Source: Anthracocystis setariae (taxonomy: Eukaryota > Basidiomycota > Ustilaginomycetes > Ustilaginales > Ustilaginaceae). From it: DNA of 64,000 nucleotides. The notes below the pieces were generated by a model. That model did no database searches. It had not been told where the DNA came from and saw only the letters and a program-made list of their open reading frames with translations. Below are positions 20,750-30,462 of the stretch, one piece after another (position 1 is the first letter of the stretch; each line of letters starts with the position of its first letter). A program made the position numbers and the translations under genes. The stretch lies in contig CAKMXJ010000039.1 of NCBI GenBank assembly GCA_928724745.1, forward strand, positions 1,233,685 through 1,297,684. Direction: 5' to 3'.

Positions 20750-20762
20750 CCGAAAAGTCCCT
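20750..20762 (-). repeat. Right 13-bp terminal inverted repeat of the Harbinger element
   Basis: CCGAAAAGTCCCT, followed by the target duplication AAT (20763-20765). Confidence 0.85.
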
Positions 20763-21001
20763 AATGATGATATCGGAGGTGGTTGGGTGTGAGTTGTGTG
20801 AGTGTTGGTGTGGAGGGCGTATTTTTGCAATCCAAGCTGTTGTTGTTGGTTTTTTTTTTTTTTTTTGGTCGCGTGCATGCCATGCATAAGACCCTGCGTT
20901 TCCTGCCTTTCTTTCCTTCCTTTCATCCAATTTCCCTCTGCACCACATCTTACTCTACCACACACGATACAACACAACACACTGCGGTGGGGGGTTTGAA
21001 A
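20763..21001 (+). promoter_or_regulatory. Short promoter/leader between Harbinger end and the CtIP-family gene
   Basis: Only 239 bp separate the transposon end from the start codon. It contains a T16-like run at 20851-20866 and pyrimidine-rich stretches. The frame of the downstream gene is open from 20783 with an upstream in-frame ATG near 20879. The encoded Phe/Pro-rich segment does not look like protein, so I place it in the leader. Confidence 0.4.
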
Positions 21002-21955
21002 ATGGAGTGTGCTCAAAAGCGTCAAAGACTCGACAAGGAGGATGAAGCAAAGGTGGAGCAAGCTCGTCGATATATGGATCAAGTTGTGCAGCAAGTGGAG
21101 TTTGCCAAGGTGTGTTTGGATTCGATCGTACGGCCGCATCGATGCGCATTGCAGGAATCGAGAGCGCCGGCTCAGGAACTTGAACCCCACATGAGCGAAC
21201 AGCAACAGGGAGTTGGGAGGAAGCAGGGTAGGCAGCAGAGGAATTGTTTCAACTGCGAACGGGTGGAGTTGGAGTTGATGGAATTGCGTCGAAAGGTGGA
21301 GGAGCATGAGAGGGAGAGGGAGGCATGGAGGGAGTTTAAGAGTTGGTGGTTGGAGAGTTTGAAGAAGCGAGAACGGCAGAGTAGTCGTAAGCGGAGGAGG
21401 AAGAGTTCAAATGGAGGATCGACGCAAGTTGGTGAAACAGTGGAGGCGGGTATGGAGGCGGTGGTGAACAAACTTGATGCTTCGACCAAACGCATCTGGG
21501 CAAACGCAGGAATCATCGCTTCGCCCGACAACTTGACAGTGAAAGCAGAGCTAAGCCAAGAAAGTTGCAACCAACACAGCGAACTCACTCTCCCCGTCCA
21601 TATCACCACAACTACCACTACTAATGGTAGGCTTTTACCCGTTCCCAATCCAACAGCCGTGGGATACATCGATAGCACTCCGATTCGAAACCCACACGTA
21701 CGTCGAACTATGATCGCATCCGATTGTCCCGATTGCAAACTCTTCTACTCGCACCTCACCAACCTCTCCACCAACACCACCACCACCACCGGTGGTGATG
21801 CAGGCACAATCGAACGAAACGCATGCTCACGTCACAGATCCACATTCCAACGCGCTCAAACCCCCGACGGTTACTGGAACATAGGCTTCCCCACCACCCA
21901 AGAAGCCCAACAAATCAATGCCAAAGCAACTTCCTCCCGTCAACCCCACTACTAA
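21002..21955 (+). CDS. DNA-end processing protein of the Ctp1/Sae2/CtIP family
   Basis: The product is 318 residues from the ATG at 21002 (MECAQKRQRL). The N-terminal half is helical and charged, with heptad-like Leu/Glu runs (residues about 10-45 and 80-130, including CERVELELMELRRKVEEHE), matching the oligomerisation region of this family. A basic patch follows (KKRERQSSRKRRRK). The C-terminal Sae2-type domain has a CPDC motif (C242, C245), C275 with RHR at 277-279, and TPDGYWNIGFP just before the end. Family members stimulate Mre11 endonuclease to start resection of DNA double-strand breaks. An upstream in-frame Met is possible but less likely. The gene sits right next to a transposon end. 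Confidence 0.85.
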   Translation: MECAQKRQRLDKEDEAKVEQARRYMDQVVQQVEFAKVCLDSIVRPHRCALQESRAPAQELEPHMSEQQQGVGRKQGRQQRNCFNCERVELELMELRRKVEEHEREREAWREFKSWWLESLKKRERQSSRKRRRKSSNGGSTQVGETVEAGMEAVVNKLDASTKRIWANAGIIASPDNLTVKAELSQESCNQHSELTLPVHITTTTTTNGRLLPVPNPTAVGYIDSTPIRNPHVRRTMIASDCPDCKLFYSHLTNLSTNTTTTTGGDAGTIERNACSRHRSTFQRAQTPDGYWNIGFPTTQEAQQINAKATSSRQPHY

Positions 21956-22047
21956 CCTCTTTTACCCACCCACCCTCACAACTACTGTCTTGGCAAACTT
22001 GACACATTTCCAAATTTGAAAAAAACAAAAACAAAAAAGAAATGAAA

Positions 22048-24141
22048 TCAAGTCCACCCCATCCCGTCACTAATCTTGATCGCCAATGCACGCTTCATAA
22101 ACTGCTCCCTCGCCAACACCCTCATCTGCTTCATAAACCTCTCCAAATCAACGCGCTCCGCATTCAAAGCCCTACCCAACTGATACATAGTATCTTGAAT
22201 CGCATTATCCTCCGCCACCAAATCCACCAACTGATTACCCACAATGCTCGTCGCCAACACCATCGAATCGGCATCCGCATCCTCCCTCTCCTTCAACGCC
22301 TCCAACGACGCCGAGACCTCCCCAACCCACTCCTGCAACCGGTCACCGGTGGTCGCACACACATCTCGAACCGCCCCAAGCCGCGATGTCTCGTCCTCAA
22401 TCGCAGCCACCCCGCGATCCAAGTCCGATCCCAGAACTTCAAGCCGTCCATTCGATGCCGACAGCGTCGAGGCGAGCGTGGACAGATGCGAATCCAGTTT
22501 CACGTACAGCCGCTCGTGCAGCGCCAGCAGTTCCGGATTGATCGGACGTGGCGGCGCGGCTGTGTTACCACCACCAGCGGCGGCAGCGGCAGCGGCAGAA
22601 GAAGCGGAAGGTGCGTGGTTGGCGTCGAGCGTATCCGCGTCGTCTTCGTCGAGAAGGTTGACACGTTTGGGTTTGGCTGCATCAACAGTGGGTGGAGGAG
22701 GGGCGGGAGAATCGCGGTGCCCGTTCACACCGCCTGCACCTGATGACGCGATCGGTGGCGCACCTTGGTAGAACGCTTGGGCGGGGCCTGAGGATGGTGC
22801 TGCACCAGGCTGCGGTGGAACAGGTGGATGTTGAGCGTGTTGCGGATGCTGCGGTTGCCGAGCTGAATGGCCGTTGTGCGTTGCGGGACCGGGATAATCC
22901 GAGGCGGGATATGGGTAGGTGTGCGAGCGCATCTGCTGCTGGGTCTCAACATGCTGCGGATACTGCTGCGATAACTGTCTTGCAGGCGATCCATGCAGGC
23001 TGTTTGGTTGCCAAGGTTGTGGTTGCGCATGCGGATGCGGATGCGGATGCTCTGTGGGGAGAGGTGCCGGTGATGCATACTGCCCTCGAGGTGGCGTAGG
23101 ACTCTGCCAATTGGCGCCGGACATGCGTCTGTATCCTGCTTCATCACCGAATCTTGAAGCGTTGGGCTGATGCGGCGACTGCAATCCCTGAGGAGGCAGC
23201 GGTGGTGGTGTTTGGTATTGATCTAGGTTTGACATCGAGTTGCGCGGGCTGTAAGCGTAGCCATCCGAACCCAAAGATGAAGATGGCTTGGGTGGATGAT
23301 GGGGCGCCGGGCATGAGAATTGCGAGCTGGATGGAGCTGCACCGGGGGGCGGCGGTGGAGGTTTTTGACGTGCATCGTGGGGGATGGCATTCTGAAAAGT
23401 TGGACCTCGGCCGTTCTGTTGCGATGATGAGTTTGGCGATGCAGGAAGCGGTGGTGGGGCAGGCCTGGGCGAGATGGGATTGGAAGAGGTTGCGTGTTGC
23501 GATGGCGATGGTGATGGTTGCGATCTGTGCTGGGTCGAAGCAGGCGTAGCGTAGACTGGGGTAGGTTTGGGCTTGGCGTACACAGGAGGTTCTCTTGCGA
23601 ACATTTGCTGGCAATCGTGAATCAAATCCAAAAGGTTGCATGCTTCGGGCTTGGTCTTCCACCTCTTGAGATAGTCTCCACCGATCTCTCCACTCGGATC
23701 CACATTGGGGCCTTTGCGGATGGCCATGTCCGGCGTGGGCGCAACGAATGCCATCGGCGGTTCTCTCGGATATTGGTGTGGGATCCAGTAGGCTACAGGA
23801 ATGTTGTACGTGTTGGTACGGAACTGGATCGGTATGGTGCCTTCCAAGTTGAGCAGAAGTTGGGTTCGACCATCGTTGAAGGTGAACACCTCGGTCTTTG
23901 GCGAGAGCGAGGATACGGCGATAAGCGCACGATCCACATCTGCAAAGACACGATCACGATCCGCGTAAGGGCCAAGGACGCTACGCAGCCATTTCTGTAC
24001 CACAGAATGATCCATGGCTGCAGTTGGACCTCGCTGCTGTGCGATGGATTGGTATGGGGATGGTGGTTGCGAGCAAGATGGATGCAGGTCAACGAGTGCC
24101 AACAAATGCTTCGGCTCGTCCGGTTCATAGTCACGCGCCAT
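22048..24141 (-). CDS. VPS23: ESCRT-I subunit Vps23/Tsg101
   Basis: The conserved protein starts with a UEV (inactive E2-like) domain: VVQKWLRSVL, FTFNDGRTQLLLNLEGTIPI, YNIPVAYWIPHQYPREPPMAFV, NLLDLIHDCQQMF. It binds ubiquitin and PTAP-type motifs on cargo. A long Pro/Gln/Ser-rich linker follows, then a coiled-coil stalk and the C-terminal steadiness box (YQLGRALNAERVDLERFMKQMRVLAREQFM), which assembles with Vps28 and Vps37. ESCRT-I sorts ubiquitinated membrane proteins into multivesicular bodies. In-frame ATGs exist at 24141 and 24015. The second (MDHSVVQKWL) fits the family start best and gives 655 residues. An alternative upstream exon cannot be excluded. Confidence 0.92.
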   Translation of the reverse strand: MARDYEPDEPKHLLALVDLHPSCSQPPSPYQSIAQQRGPTAAMDHSVVQKWLRSVLGPYADRDRVFADVDRALIAVSSLSPKTEVFTFNDGRTQLLLNLEGTIPIQFRTNTYNIPVAYWIPHQYPREPPMAFVAPTPDMAIRKGPNVDPSGEIGGDYLKRWKTKPEACNLLDLIHDCQQMFAREPPVYAKPKPTPVYATPASTQHRSQPSPSPSQHATSSNPISPRPAPPPLPASPNSSSQQNGRGPTFQNAIPHDARQKPPPPPPGAAPSSSQFSCPAPHHPPKPSSSLGSDGYAYSPRNSMSNLDQYQTPPPLPPQGLQSPHQPNASRFGDEAGYRRMSGANWQSPTPPRGQYASPAPLPTEHPHPHPHAQPQPWQPNSLHGSPARQLSQQYPQHVETQQQMRSHTYPYPASDYPGPATHNGHSARQPQHPQHAQHPPVPPQPGAAPSSGPAQAFYQGAPPIASSGAGGVNGHRDSPAPPPPTVDAAKPKRVNLLDEDDADTLDANHAPSASSAAAAAAAGGGNTAAPPRPINPELLALHERLYVKLDSHLSTLASTLSASNGRLEVLGSDLDRGVAAIEDETSRLGAVRDVCATTGDRLQEWVGEVSASLEALKEREDADADSMVLATSIVGNQLVDLVAEDNAIQDTMYQLGRALNAERVDLERFMKQMRVLAREQFMKRALAIKISDGMGWT

Positions 24142-24372
24142 GCCCAATGCACTGCGCTGTCGAGACACAGACCAACACGCATTTACTGTATCACATCGCT
24201 GTGATTATTGGGTTGAATAATGCATCGGGCTGAGTTACAATCCCGATCGAGTGCTGAGGTGATCCGACTTGTTTTCGAGAAGATGGCATTTCTCCACCTC
24301 AGCTCGACTTTTCTTGCTTGTTAGCATCTTCTACCATCCCCATCATCGCATCCCTTCAACCACTGTTTCAAG

Positions 24373-26109
24373 ATGAAGGCGGCATCTCGCACCCTCGCGC
24401 ATGCTAGGCGGGCTGTTTGTACTGCACCCCTGCAGTCCCATCTCGGTCAGCAACGTCATCTCGTTGGGTTTTCTCTCTTCGGCGGCAAAAAGGACAAGAA
24501 GAATGACCCCTTTGCAATCCCTACGCGCGCTGCCAAGAAGCCCATCCTTACGCAAGACAACCTCTTCCACCCATTCTCCAAATCTCCCATCCCTTCTCTC
24601 CGCGCAAGAGGTGAGCGCATTCGCTCGCTCGCGCCTTGCCCCGTCTCCATGTCCAAGTACAAAGTGCGTCGTCTCGTCAACTTTGAATGTCCCGACTGCG
24701 GCTGGCCCACGCACTACTCTGAAAAGGAATGGGCCGAGGATACCGAGCATGGCAAATACGTTGCCAGACTCAGGGAGTCCAACGAGGACGAGCACGACTT
24801 GCGCAGTGGTCGCGAGATGCGCGAATTCCAGCTGCCCGGTCCCCAGGGTTTCGAGGAGACCATCAACATGTCGAATTGGGACGTCTTCTTCTACACCAGA
24901 AACTTCAACTCGATAGAATCCGATCGCTCCAGAAGGCATGTCAGCAAGCTGCTCACGTTCCCCACCACCATGGGTGCCGTCATTCACGAAAACAGCCCTT
25001 ACACCAAAAAGTCCAGGAGGTTAACCCACGAAGGCTTGCGCAGCATGATCGCTTTGCGCCAGACACTCCATCCCAAGGCGGGCGACAAGCCGAGCTTGGA
25101 CAAGGTGAGGCTCTTTGTGGTTGGCGCCCGAGCCGAGTCCACTTTGCCGCCGGCGGTTTGGGATCAGTTGACCTACATGTTCCCCGGTGTTGCTTTCCAT
25201 CTGTTCTTGATTGGTCCCGAGGCGCACATCCCAAGCGAAAAAGAGGTTCAGATGCAGGGGCGTGCCGGCCCAGGTTCAGGTGGCATCTCGATGCACAAGG
25301 GTAAAGTCAGGAAGTCCAACTACGGAGTCCCTTCGCGAACCGTTGTGGTCTCGGAAGGACTTACCGTCACTACTATCCAGTCCAAGTACGAGGAGGTGCA
25401 TGCGCAGCTCGAGCCGTTCGACGCCTACACCGATGTCTTCTTCGCCTTCAGCCCTGGATTTGGCTTCCCTTCGCAGATCGCAGTGGAGGAGGCCGACAAA
25501 GCAAGGCAGGACGACCGCGACCACGAAGCTCACTTTGCTCGCGCCAAGAGCACCTACAATGCTGCCGGTGCCGACAGTGCCGAGTCGACTGAAGCTTCTG
25601 CTCAGAAGGCTGCTGACGATGCTGTCGAGTTGGCCAAATCGCAGATCGCTCAGCAGCAACAACACATCAATGCGTCTGGCAGTGCGTCTCGACCAGCGTA
25701 CACTGTGGATGCGACGACTTCACCCGAGGGCGGTGAGATTCCTGCACAGGAACCCGCGCCAGTGCTGGCTTCGCCCGACGGTCACACGTTTACTGCGCTC
25801 ACTGCTGCACCGATTGTTCAGGCGCAGCGGGAGTGGGCACGTGCGATCGGACAGATCCTGTCAACGAGGTGTGCGCTCATTGCTACCGGATTCTCGCCCG
25901 CCGATGTGGAGAGGGATGTGTTGGCGTTTGAGAGTGTAGATGGTGTAAGGGGTGAATTCGACTGGCTCATCACGCCGGGCGAGAATGTGTTCGCTTCGCA
26001 GCAGTGGGTCGTGGCCGACTTTGATCCCAGGGTGGCGGTCAAGGCTAATTGGGGTCTCTGGGCCGTAAGGGGGAAGAGGTACGATATCCAAGGTCCTACC
26101 GGATACTAA
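24373..26109 (+). CDS. MSS51: Mss51-like mitochondrial translational activator of COX1
   Basis: The 578-residue protein has an N-terminal basic, hydroxylated presequence-like segment (MKAASRTLAHARRAV) for mitochondrial import. A short zinc finger of the Mss51 type has C106 and C109 in FECPDCGWPTHYSEKEW. A long conserved Mss51 C-terminal region follows: ETINMSNWDVFFYTRNF, KLLTFPTTMGAVIHENSPY, LRLFVVGARAEST-like segment, FFAFSPGFGFPSQ. In yeast Mss51 promotes translation of COX1 mRNA and couples it to cytochrome oxidase assembly. An Ala/Glu/Gln-rich insert at about 395-470 is species-specific and probably disordered. It is divergently placed to VPS23, with a gap of about 230-360 bp holding both promoters. 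Confidence 0.88.
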   Translation: MKAASRTLAHARRAVCTAPLQSHLGQQRHLVGFSLFGGKKDKKNDPFAIPTRAAKKPILTQDNLFHPFSKSPIPSLRARGERIRSLAPCPVSMSKYKVRRLVNFECPDCGWPTHYSEKEWAEDTEHGKYVARLRESNEDEHDLRSGREMREFQLPGPQGFEETINMSNWDVFFYTRNFNSIESDRSRRHVSKLLTFPTTMGAVIHENSPYTKKSRRLTHEGLRSMIALRQTLHPKAGDKPSLDKVRLFVVGARAESTLPPAVWDQLTYMFPGVAFHLFLIGPEAHIPSEKEVQMQGRAGPGSGGISMHKGKVRKSNYGVPSRTVVVSEGLTVTTIQSKYEEVHAQLEPFDAYTDVFFAFSPGFGFPSQIAVEEADKARQDDRDHEAHFARAKSTYNAAGADSAESTEASAQKAADDAVELAKSQIAQQQQHINASGSASRPAYTVDATTSPEGGEIPAQEPAPVLASPDGHTFTALTAAPIVQAQREWARAIGQILSTRCALIATGFSPADVERDVLAFESVDGVRGEFDWLITPGENVFASQQWVVADFDPRVAVKANWGLWAVRGKRYDIQGPTGY

Positions 26110-26231
26110 GCCAGCGCGAGTTGGCACAACTTGCAGATTGAAATTTTCACACTCACACACATTGACATCATATATCACCAAGTATGTGCCAGCATGTGGA
26201 TGCGGGTAGAATACAGTGAGGCAAGAAAAGG

Positions 26232-28058
26232 TTACAGCGATCCCTCCTTGATTCGCTGCCAGTACCATCGCGTCATCTCCTCGAGACCGTCTTGCAGCTT
26301 CCATTGGGGGCACCAGTCGAGCAGATTGGTGGCTCTTGTGATGTCCGGCTTTCGCTGCTTGGGATCGTCCTTGGGCATGGCGAAGAATCGGATCTCACCC
26401 TTAGCTTCCCCATCGTCCGCGTCGTGATGGTTAGCTAGGTTTGATGTATCTTTTGTTTTGACCTTGTGCACGCACTTCTGTACGAGTTCGACTAACTCCA
26501 GGATGGTGAATTCGGCAGGGTTGCCGAGGTTGACGGGAGTGTGCACGTCGAGCTTGTGTGGGTTCGAAAGGTGGAGGTACTTGGCCGGTTCTGAGGCGAT
26601 GGTGGTGGTGGTGGGGGGAGGGGTGAGAACGGCCGAAGTGGAAGGGATGATCGTATCAGGCGCCTGGGTCATTATTTCCACCGCCAGTGACTGTGGAGGT
26701 GCTTGCAACGACTGTTGATACTGCTGAGGAGGCGGAGAGTTTGCTACCGACTCGACATTCATCAACGATATCAAGCCATCGATGAGATCATGAATGAACA
26801 TAAAGCTCCTTGTCTGTGAGCCATCTCCAAAAACCGTTATTGGTTCGCCGCGGAGACCTTGAAGAATGAGGTTCGATACAACACGGCCGTCATGCGGATG
26901 CATCCTGGGACCATAGGTATTGAAGATGCGTGCGACACGTACATCCACACCATCCTGGTAGTAGTATCCGTATGTGAGGGTTTCAGCAACTCGTTTGCCC
27001 TCATCGTAACAAGCGCGTGGACCGACAGGGTTGACATTGCCGTTGTACGATTCTGGTTGAGGATGAACGTCCGGATCGCCGTAGATTTCGGAAGTGCTTG
27101 CGAGGAGGAAGCGAGCTTTTGTGCGCTTGGCGAGACCGAGCGAATTGAGCGTACCGAGAAAGTTGGTTTTGATGGTTTTGATCTGATTGGCTTGATAGGA
27201 GATGGGACTGGCGGGACAGGCGAGATGGTAGATCTGATCAACTTCGATGATGAGTGGTTCGACGACATCGTGGCGGATGAGTTCGAAGTTAGGGTGGCCG
27301 ACCCATTGGGAGAGGTTGCTCTTTTGACCGGTAAAGAAGTTGTCGAGCACAAGGACCTCATGGCCCATGAGCATAAGGCGGTCAACGAGGTGAGATCCTA
27401 CAAAACCTGCCCCTCCAGTGACGAGGATACGTTTTTTGTCTTGGACGGGTAGAACACGCGTGGGGAGGTAGCCGTATGAAGACGAAGCTGACAGCGAGCA
27501 AGAGGCGAGTAGACTCGGACCAACTCCAAAGCCAAATGATGAGGGCGAAGAGCCAGGAGCAGCATGTATGTAGCTTAACTGAGGCCGATCCGACGTGAAC
27601 GGAGATGCCGAGGAAGAGCTGTCATCATGGCGTACTACCTGAGAAAGTGCGGATGAAGCCGATGGCTGTGCCTGTGCTTGAGCTTGAGCTTGAGCGAGTA
27701 TGCTGACGTGAGACTCGGGATGAGCGTGAGTGGCATCTTGGGACCACAAGGTAGACGCAGCAGGACGGGCACAGCGCGAGGAGTTGCTATCTGTTCGAAT
27801 GTGGTGCTGCCGGCCTGCAAGTGCGCTTGTGGATGCTCGCTGTGAAGGATCTACGAGCTGGTTCCGAGTCGCGCTGCTCGAGAGATTCAAAGAGGATTGC
27901 AGCGAGACTTGAGACGATGGCACGAGAATGCCAGAGCCCAGAGCGGGGCGGTAGTAGAGCGAACGAAGATGGTCTAGTGGCACATGGTGATCTGGTCTTG
28001 CTGGATGCAAGTTGGCGATATTGTTGGTATCCGTCGAAGCCTCGTGTATGCCACCCAT
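26232..28058 (-). CDS. UXS1: UDP-glucuronic acid decarboxylase (UDP-xylose synthase)
   Basis: This is an extended short-chain dehydrogenase that converts UDP-glucuronate to UDP-xylose. From ATG 28058 it has 608 residues. The first 200 are Ser/His/Ala-rich without a membrane segment. The Rossmann motif [10 protein letters not shown] lies at about 213-222, [12 protein letters not shown] follows, and the catalytic YDEGK is at about 350-354, with family signature [15 protein letters not shown] and [13 protein letters not shown]. An insert of about 70 residues (Pro/Gln/Thr-rich, after LISLMNVES) splits the C-terminal substrate lobe before [22 protein letters not shown]-xylose supplies xylose for glycans in fungi such as Cryptococcus. 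A small upstream exon ending at a GTATAG-type donor near 28136 is possible. Confidence 0.88.
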   Translation of the reverse strand: MGGIHEASTDTNNIANLHPARPDHHVPLDHLRSLYYRPALGSGILVPSSQVSLQSSLNLSSSATRNQLVDPSQRASTSALAGRQHHIRTDSNSSRCARPAASTLWSQDATHAHPESHVSILAQAQAQAQAQPSASSALSQVVRHDDSSSSASPFTSDRPQLSYIHAAPGSSPSSFGFGVGPSLLASCSLSASSSYGYLPTRVLPVQDKKRILVTGGAGFVGSHLVDRLMLMGHEVLVLDNFFTGQKSNLSQWVGHPNFELIRHDVVEPLIIEVDQIYHLACPASPISYQANQIKTIKTNFLGTLNSLGLAKRTKARFLLASTSEIYGDPDVHPQPESYNGNVNPVGPRACYDEGKRVAETLTYGYYYQDGVDVRVARIFNTYGPRMHPHDGRVVSNLILQGLRGEPITVFGDGSQTRSFMFIHDLIDGLISLMNVESVANSPPPQQYQQSLQAPPQSLAVEIMTQAPDTIIPSTSAVLTPPPTTTTIASEPAKYLHLSNPHKLDVHTPVNLGNPAEFTILELVELVQKCVHKVKTKDTSNLANHHDADDGEAKGEIRFFAMPKDDPKQRKPDITRATNLLDWCPQWKLQDGLEEMTRWYWQRIKEGSL

Positions 28059-28396
28059 CTCTTGGTGATGACGCAAAAGTATCCCAGCCAGGAGTTGGAT
28101 CTACGCCAAGCCGACAGCTGTGGAAACTACTATACCTGCAGACATGTGATCAGCAGTCTTGCACCATGCATCTTCTGACAGCTTCGGCGGTGCTTTGCCG
28201 CTCAAAAAAAACTCAATTAACCCGAAACAAATCATCCATATATCGAAAAAAAAAAAAAAGGAGGCTGAAAATCAACGCCATAAAAAGGGTCCAATAATTT
28301 GTCAGGCAACAGGGGGCGGGGAGGGGGCCATTTCAAACTCATTCCTCTTCCCCCGCAACCCGTTTCGGTGGTACTCTGTACCGTATGTGGGGCAGC
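28059..28396. promoter_or_regulatory. Divergent promoter region of UXS1 and the NAPE-PLD gene, cut by the LINE
   Basis: This segment has A-runs (28243-28258) and C-rich tracts and no gene. It ends with the left copy of the target duplication TATGTGGGGCAGC (28384-28396). Before the LINE landed, this DNA was continuous with 30380 onward. Confidence 0.5.
28384..28396 (+). repeat. Left target-site duplication of the LINE
   Basis: TATGTGGGGCAGC, identical to 30367-30379. Confidence 0.9.
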
Positions 28397-29350
28397 ACAA
28401 TCGCAAGTGCCACTAAGGAGGAAGCCCTCGCCCTCCACAATGGGCTCGTTGCCATGCAGCAGGATACGGCAAAGTTTGTCTACACGGACGGGTCTCTAAA
28501 GAAGGGTGTGGCGTCCTATGCTTACCACGCGTCCGACGGCGCCACTACTCTCCAGTGCGCCCGGGCAGTCGGCACAGGTTCGACGGTTTACCGAGCTGAG
28601 TTGCTGGCCATCAGATCGGCTCTAGAGCACGGCGTCGCCACCGCAGGGGCCACTATCTTCTGCGACAACCGAGCCGCCGTCCTCTGCATTGGTAGCGCGC
28701 CCAGCAGCGACCGCGACGTTGCGGCCATCCAAAGGCTATGCTCCGCCTTGCAAGTCACCATCGTGTGGGTCCCAGGCCATCGGGGTATAGCAGGAAATGA
28801 ACGAGCAGACGAACTTGCCCAAGGGGCTGCCGAGGGTGCGCCCGCTACCCCGGCGGTTTCCTCAGAGGAGGCAGCCATCAAACTAGCAATTCACACGGCC
28901 GCTCTGCACCAGTGGGATCAAGCGTGGAGATCATCAACCAAAGGCATAGGCCTCAAAGCCATCAATTCACTCAGAGTTGGACAGGCACACAAGCTTTATG
29001 CCCAGCTTCAACGCGGCCCTGCCTCCATTCTTGCCCAAACCCGTTCGGGCCATCTCGGTATCAATGCCTTCCTGGCCTCCCGGAAAGTCCCAGGCGTCGC
29101 GGCACACTGTGAACGATGCGGCGTCCGCGAAGACCGACTGCACCTCCTCCTCTGTCCAAATCTTGCCCCGTACCGCTCCCGCCTGGAAGCCGCCCTCAAC
29201 AACGCGGGGTTTCTTAAACGAGGAGCTCGCCTCACCTCCTTCAGGCGTGTCCTGAACGAGGCCAAAACCGCCGGTCACATCGCCGATTTTCTGGCCGCCC
29301 GTTTCCCGCAATATCGCAAATCGGGAGGAGTCGTGCCGGCCGAGTGCTAA
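28397..29350 (+). pseudogene. LINE ORF2 fragment: RNase H domain and C-terminal zinc knuckle
   Basis: This is the 3' end of a LINE polyprotein, open without stops to the TAA-region end at 29350. RNase H catalytic positions are present: D in FVYTDGSLKKG, E in VYRAELLAIRSAL, D in IFCDNRAAVLC, and the last site in GHRGIAGNERADELA. After a linker comes CERCGVREDRLHLLLCPNL, the Cys/His segment found after RNase H in many fungal LINEs. No start codon of its own is expected, because the ORF is cut at its 5' side by truncation. Confidence 0.88.
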
Positions 29351-30347
29351 TTTTGGCGCTAAACTCCAATTCCGATTCAAAGTCGCGCTGCGCCAAGCCA
29401 AGTAGCCCGTCCGCTCGTTTTGCTTCTCTCTTCCCAACCTCCACCATCACCACTCCGCCACGCCATTATGCCCCCATCCAACAAAGCCGCCGTCGACCGA
29501 CGCCGAGAACGCAACTCCTCACGCCAGGCTCGCTACCACAAGAGCGTTCAGCACGCTCCGCCTCCCTCCTCCCCTCCCGCCACTTCCGACCACAGCCCAA
29601 CATCCTCCTCCTTGTTTTCGAGTCCACCATTGCGCTGTTCTTCTCCTCCCTCTCCTGCCGCCAGCCTCCCGTCCCTGCCGCCTTCCTCGGGCAACTCGCC
29701 TCAGCGGCTCAAGGCCTCCTCCCCAGAGCCATTGGCCTTGCCGTTTACAACGGGTCTGATCCCAGTGAATCCATCCGCCTATCGCAATCCTGCGGACTTC
29801 TGCCCCAGCCTTGGGGGCCCAGGGTATATGTTCATACCATTCCGGAGGAAATGCTCGGCCCAGGCCCCTAGCCCCGCTCCATCCACCCATCGCACCCGGC
29901 CCAGCAAAGCTAACCCTCATTAAAGGTCTCAATAGGTCTCAATCGGTCCCCTCGCCGAGAACATTCCAGCAGTTACCTTTCCCTTCCTTGCTCCCGGACT
30001 CGGTCCTCGCTCCTCCTTCCCCACTCCCACTCCCAAACCGTGTCCGTATCAACCAAGGCAATACGACCCCAGGTCGAAACGTCGCTCAGGCCCCGCGCCT
30101 CATCGCCGTCATCCGCTTCCTGCCCAGCCCAAGGTCATTACGCGCCCCCAACCATCGTTTCCACACTGTCTTTACCGCGCCTCTCACATCCCTCCCTTAC
30201 CCCAACGTGCTTCTTTAATCGCGGTGACCCCTGAGGTCCTGGTACCCCCTGTCTAGCCACACTGCCGTTCCGTCATGTCCTCTCGCCTTGTCCTTAGTTT
30301 CCTGCCATCCCCGCATGAGCCTCCTGGCTTAGGTCGGCGTATGAATT
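29351..30347 (+). other. LINE 3' region
   Basis: This is C/T-rich and Pro/Ser-coding in several frames. A frame from ATG 29468 to 29923 (151 codons) starts with a basic segment (AAVDRRRERNSSRQARYHK) and is then Pro/Ser-rich. It could be a small extra LINE ORF, but composition alone could keep it open. The rest is a 3' untranslated sequence leading to the A tail. Confidence 0.45.
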
Positions 30348-30366
30348 TAAAAAAAAAAAAAAAAAA

Positions 30367-30379
30367 TATGTGGGGCAGC
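30367..30379 (+). repeat. Right target-site duplication of the LINE
   Basis: TATGTGGGGCAGC directly after the A tail. Confidence 0.9.
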
Positions 30380-30462
30380 TCAGTCGAATTCGAATTCTCT
30401 TTATCACCATCATCACCACCACCTGCCTCTTTCTCCACCTGTTCGCACCCGGTAACCTGCAA

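Larger units (their letters stand above)
17460..20762. mobile_element. PIF/Harbinger-type DNA transposon
   Basis: The element is 3,303 bp. It starts AGGGACTTTTCGG (17460-17472) and ends with the exact reverse complement CCGAAAAGTCCCT (20750-20762), flanked by AAT at 17457-17459 and 20763-20765. The 3-bp duplication and the two-gene content (a DDE nuclease ORF on plus, a Myb/SANT-like ORF on minus) are typical of PIF/Harbinger. Subterminal sequences share the core TATCGACGACG at both ends. The transposase gene is interrupted by stops, so the element probably cannot move unaided. Confidence 0.88.
28397..30366 (+). mobile_element. 5'-truncated LINE (non-LTR retrotransposon) copy
   Basis: The 1,970-bp insert lies between 13-bp direct repeats TATGTGGGGCAGC (28384-28396 and 30367-30379) and ends in an A tail of about 18 bases (30348-30366). 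Target duplication plus A tail is the signature of target-primed reverse transcription. Only the end of the polymerase ORF is present (RNase H and a Cys/His knuckle), so the copy lost its endonuclease and reverse transcriptase on insertion. Confidence 0.92.

Noticed and set aside
20783..21001. 73 more N-terminal residues for the CtIP-family protein
   Set aside because: The segment encodes a Phe run from a poly-T tract and ends at the transposon border; the coiled-coil domain begins after the ATG at 21002.
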